From Hydractinia symbiolongicarpus (lineage: Eukaryota > Cnidaria > Hydrozoa > Anthoathecata > Hydractiniidae), in the NCBI RefSeq assembly GCF_029227915.1, contig NC_079887.1, positions 25,729,650 to 25,793,649 on the forward strand: a stretch of 64,000 nucleotides of DNA, in the 5' to 3' direction. Below the pieces are notes generated by a model, which did no database searches, was not told where the DNA came from, and saw only the letters and a program-made list of their open reading frames with translations. Position numbers and translations under genes: made by a program. How positions within the stretch are numbered: position 1 is the stretch's first letter; every line of letters starts with the position of its first letter. Below are positions 62,941 to 64,000 of this stretch, piece after piece.

Positions 62941-64000
62941 TTCGGGAAATGAGTTTACTCCCTGGGTACTTTCTTTGTATACTTTTGACTATACGGGCCG
63001 AGTCCGGGATTTACGGGAAATCGCGGATTTTCGTTTGCCAGCGATTAAACTTCTTTTATTCAGCGTCCCATCAAATATGAAAATATTTTTGAAAACTACA
63101 AGTCTCATGCGTTTAGTGGTAAAAAATAATATAAAAAATCGTTCGGGAAATGAGTTTACTCCCTGGGTACTTTCTTTGTATACTTTTGACTATACGGGCC
63201 AAGCCCGGTATTTACGGGAAATCGCGGGTTTTCGTTTTCCGGCGATTAAACCTCTTTCATTAAGCGTCTCATCAAAAATGAAAACATTTTTGAAAACTAC
63301 AAGTCTCATGCGTTTTAGTGGTGAAAAAAAAATTTAAAAAATCGTTCGGGAAATGAGTTTACTCCCTGGGTACTTTCTTTGTATACATTCGACTATACGG
63401 GCCAAGCCCCGGATTTACGGGAAAACGCGGGATTTCCTTTGCCGGCGATTAAACATCTTTCATTAAGCGTCTCATCAAAAATGAAAACATTTTTGAAAAC
63501 TTCAAGTCTCATGCGTTTTAGTGGTGAAAAAATAATTTAAAAAATCGTTCGGGAAATGAGTTTACTCCCTGGGTACTTTCTTTGTATACTTTTGACTATA
63601 CGGGCCGAGTCCGGGATTTACGGGAAATCGCGGATTTTCGTTTGCCAGCGATTAAACTTCTTTTATTCAGCGTCCCATCAAATATGAAAATATTTTTGAA
63701 AACTACAAGTCTCATGCGTTTAGTGGTAAAAAAATAATATAAAAAATCGTTCGGGAAATGAGTTTACTCACAGGGTACTTTCTTTGTATACTTTTGACTA
63801 TACGGTCCAAGCCCGGGATTTACGGGAAATCGCGGGTTTTCGTTTGCCGGCGATTAAACTTCTTTTATTCAGCGTCTCATCAAAAATGAAAACATTTTTA
63901 AAAACTGCAAGTCTTATGCGTTTTAGTGGTGAAAAAAAAATTTAAAAAATCGTTCGGGAAATGAGTTTACTCCCTGGGTACTTTCTTTGTATACATTCAA
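62941..64000 (+). repeat. Satellite units following the 9.85-kb block
   Basis: The units are those of 61.5-62.1 kb repeated again. The CCCATCAAATATG unit occurs at 63067 and 63674 (607 bp, three units less single-base deletions). One tail is a base shorter (GGTAAAAAATAATAT near 63120). The last full unit has CACAGGG with TACGGTCC. No gene or other sequence type appears before the edge. Confidence 0.85.
63960..64000 (+). repeat. Partial satellite unit at right window edge
   Basis: The last 41 bases are the start of another unit, broken off just after TATACATTC. There is no change of sequence near the edge, so the array continues beyond the window to the right. Confidence 0.95.

Larger units (their letters stand above)
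1..64000 (+). repeat. Satellite DNA array, 203-bp unit, about 315 head-to-tail copies
   Basis: The same unit recurs through the whole window. Taking the conserved ATGAG as unit position 1, successive starts fall at 196, 399 and 602, and later ones keep a spacing of 203 with occasional 202 or 204. The unit has about 76 G+C of 203 (37%), with a GC-rich core at unit positions 42-95 and an A-rich tail at 172-195. Landmarks in order are CTCCCTGGG, GTATAC, CTATACGGG, GATTTACGGGAAATC, TTGCCGGCGATTAAAC, CAGCGTCTCATCAAAAATG, CTACAAGTCTCATG and TTTAGTGGTGAAAA. All copies share one orientation and no other DNA interrupts them. The family is not one I recognise. Role is unknown; centromeric or other heterochromatic satellite is the natural inference. 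Confidence 0.98.

Noticed and set aside
1-64000. CRISPR array
   Set aside because: Regular spacing superficially resembles repeats and spacers, but the whole 203-bp unit is conserved, there are no unique spacers, and no cas genes are present.
1-64000. rDNA, 5S rRNA spacer or tRNA-derived satellite
   Set aside because: I saw no 5S or tRNA internal promoter boxes (A box, B box or C box) and no rRNA-like conserved stretch in the unit on either strand.
1-64000. LTR or other transposon origin of the unit
   Set aside because: No terminal inverted repeats bounding the unit, target-site duplications, primer-binding site, polypurine tract or protein remnant is visible; the unit is purely tandem.

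Overview
The whole window is one uninterrupted tandem satellite DNA array. From base 1 to base 64000 I see only head-to-tail copies of a unit of about 203 bp, all in the same orientation, roughly 315 copies in total. The first and last copies are cut by the window edges, so the array continues on both sides. I find no protein-coding gene, tRNA, rRNA, transposon, CRISPR array or unique-sequence spacer. The reading frames that exist (at most about 121 codons) are the same satellite translated again and again, and many begin at a non-ATG codon. Because 203 is not a multiple of three, the frame changes with every copy.

This suggests heterochromatin (centromeric, pericentromeric, subtelomeric or an interstitial knob) of a eukaryotic nuclear genome, assembled from long reads. 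The unit is close to nucleosome-repeat length, about 37% GC, with a GC-rich, CpG-containing core (unit positions about 42-95) and an AT-rich tail (about 122-195). I do not recognise the satellite family and cannot name the organism; plant and animal origins are both open.

The interest lies in the organisation. Unit variants recur in the same order over long distances, giving nested, segmental higher-order repeats of 609, 1022, 1420, 2231, 3043, about 4460, 5478 and about 9850 bp. The 5478-bp pair (6106-11583 and 11584-17061) differs at only a handful of bases that I noticed. The roughly 9.85-kb pair (45.26-55.11 and 55.11-62.94 kb) differs mainly by gains and losses of whole units and by an internal 2231-bp duplication. 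Nearly all block lengths are whole multiples of the unit within a few bases, which is what unequal crossing-over or a related amplification process produces. Two rare internally deleted unit types (159 bp, four copies; 112 bp, two copies) act as markers of how blocks were copied.

Layout: 0-6.1 kb, mixed units with the four 159-bp forms; 6.1-17.1 kb, the 5478-bp doublet; 15.7-21.6 kb, an overlapping 3.04-kb doublet; 20.7-27.6 kb, copies offset by 4.46 kb with a 609-bp doublet between them; 27.6-30.6 kb, mixed units; 30.6-36.2 kb, the 1420-bp series and a 1022-bp doublet; 36.2-45.3 kb, mixed units related to 17-28 kb; 45.3-62.9 kb, the 9.85-kb doublet with the 2231-bp doublet inside; 62.9-64 kb, more units related to the preceding block. 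Each unit also carries several short inverted repeats, one with a 9-bp stem and AAAA loop, and one whose two main alleles differ in stem pairing. Boundaries were located by eye from variant sites and are approximate to tens of bases.
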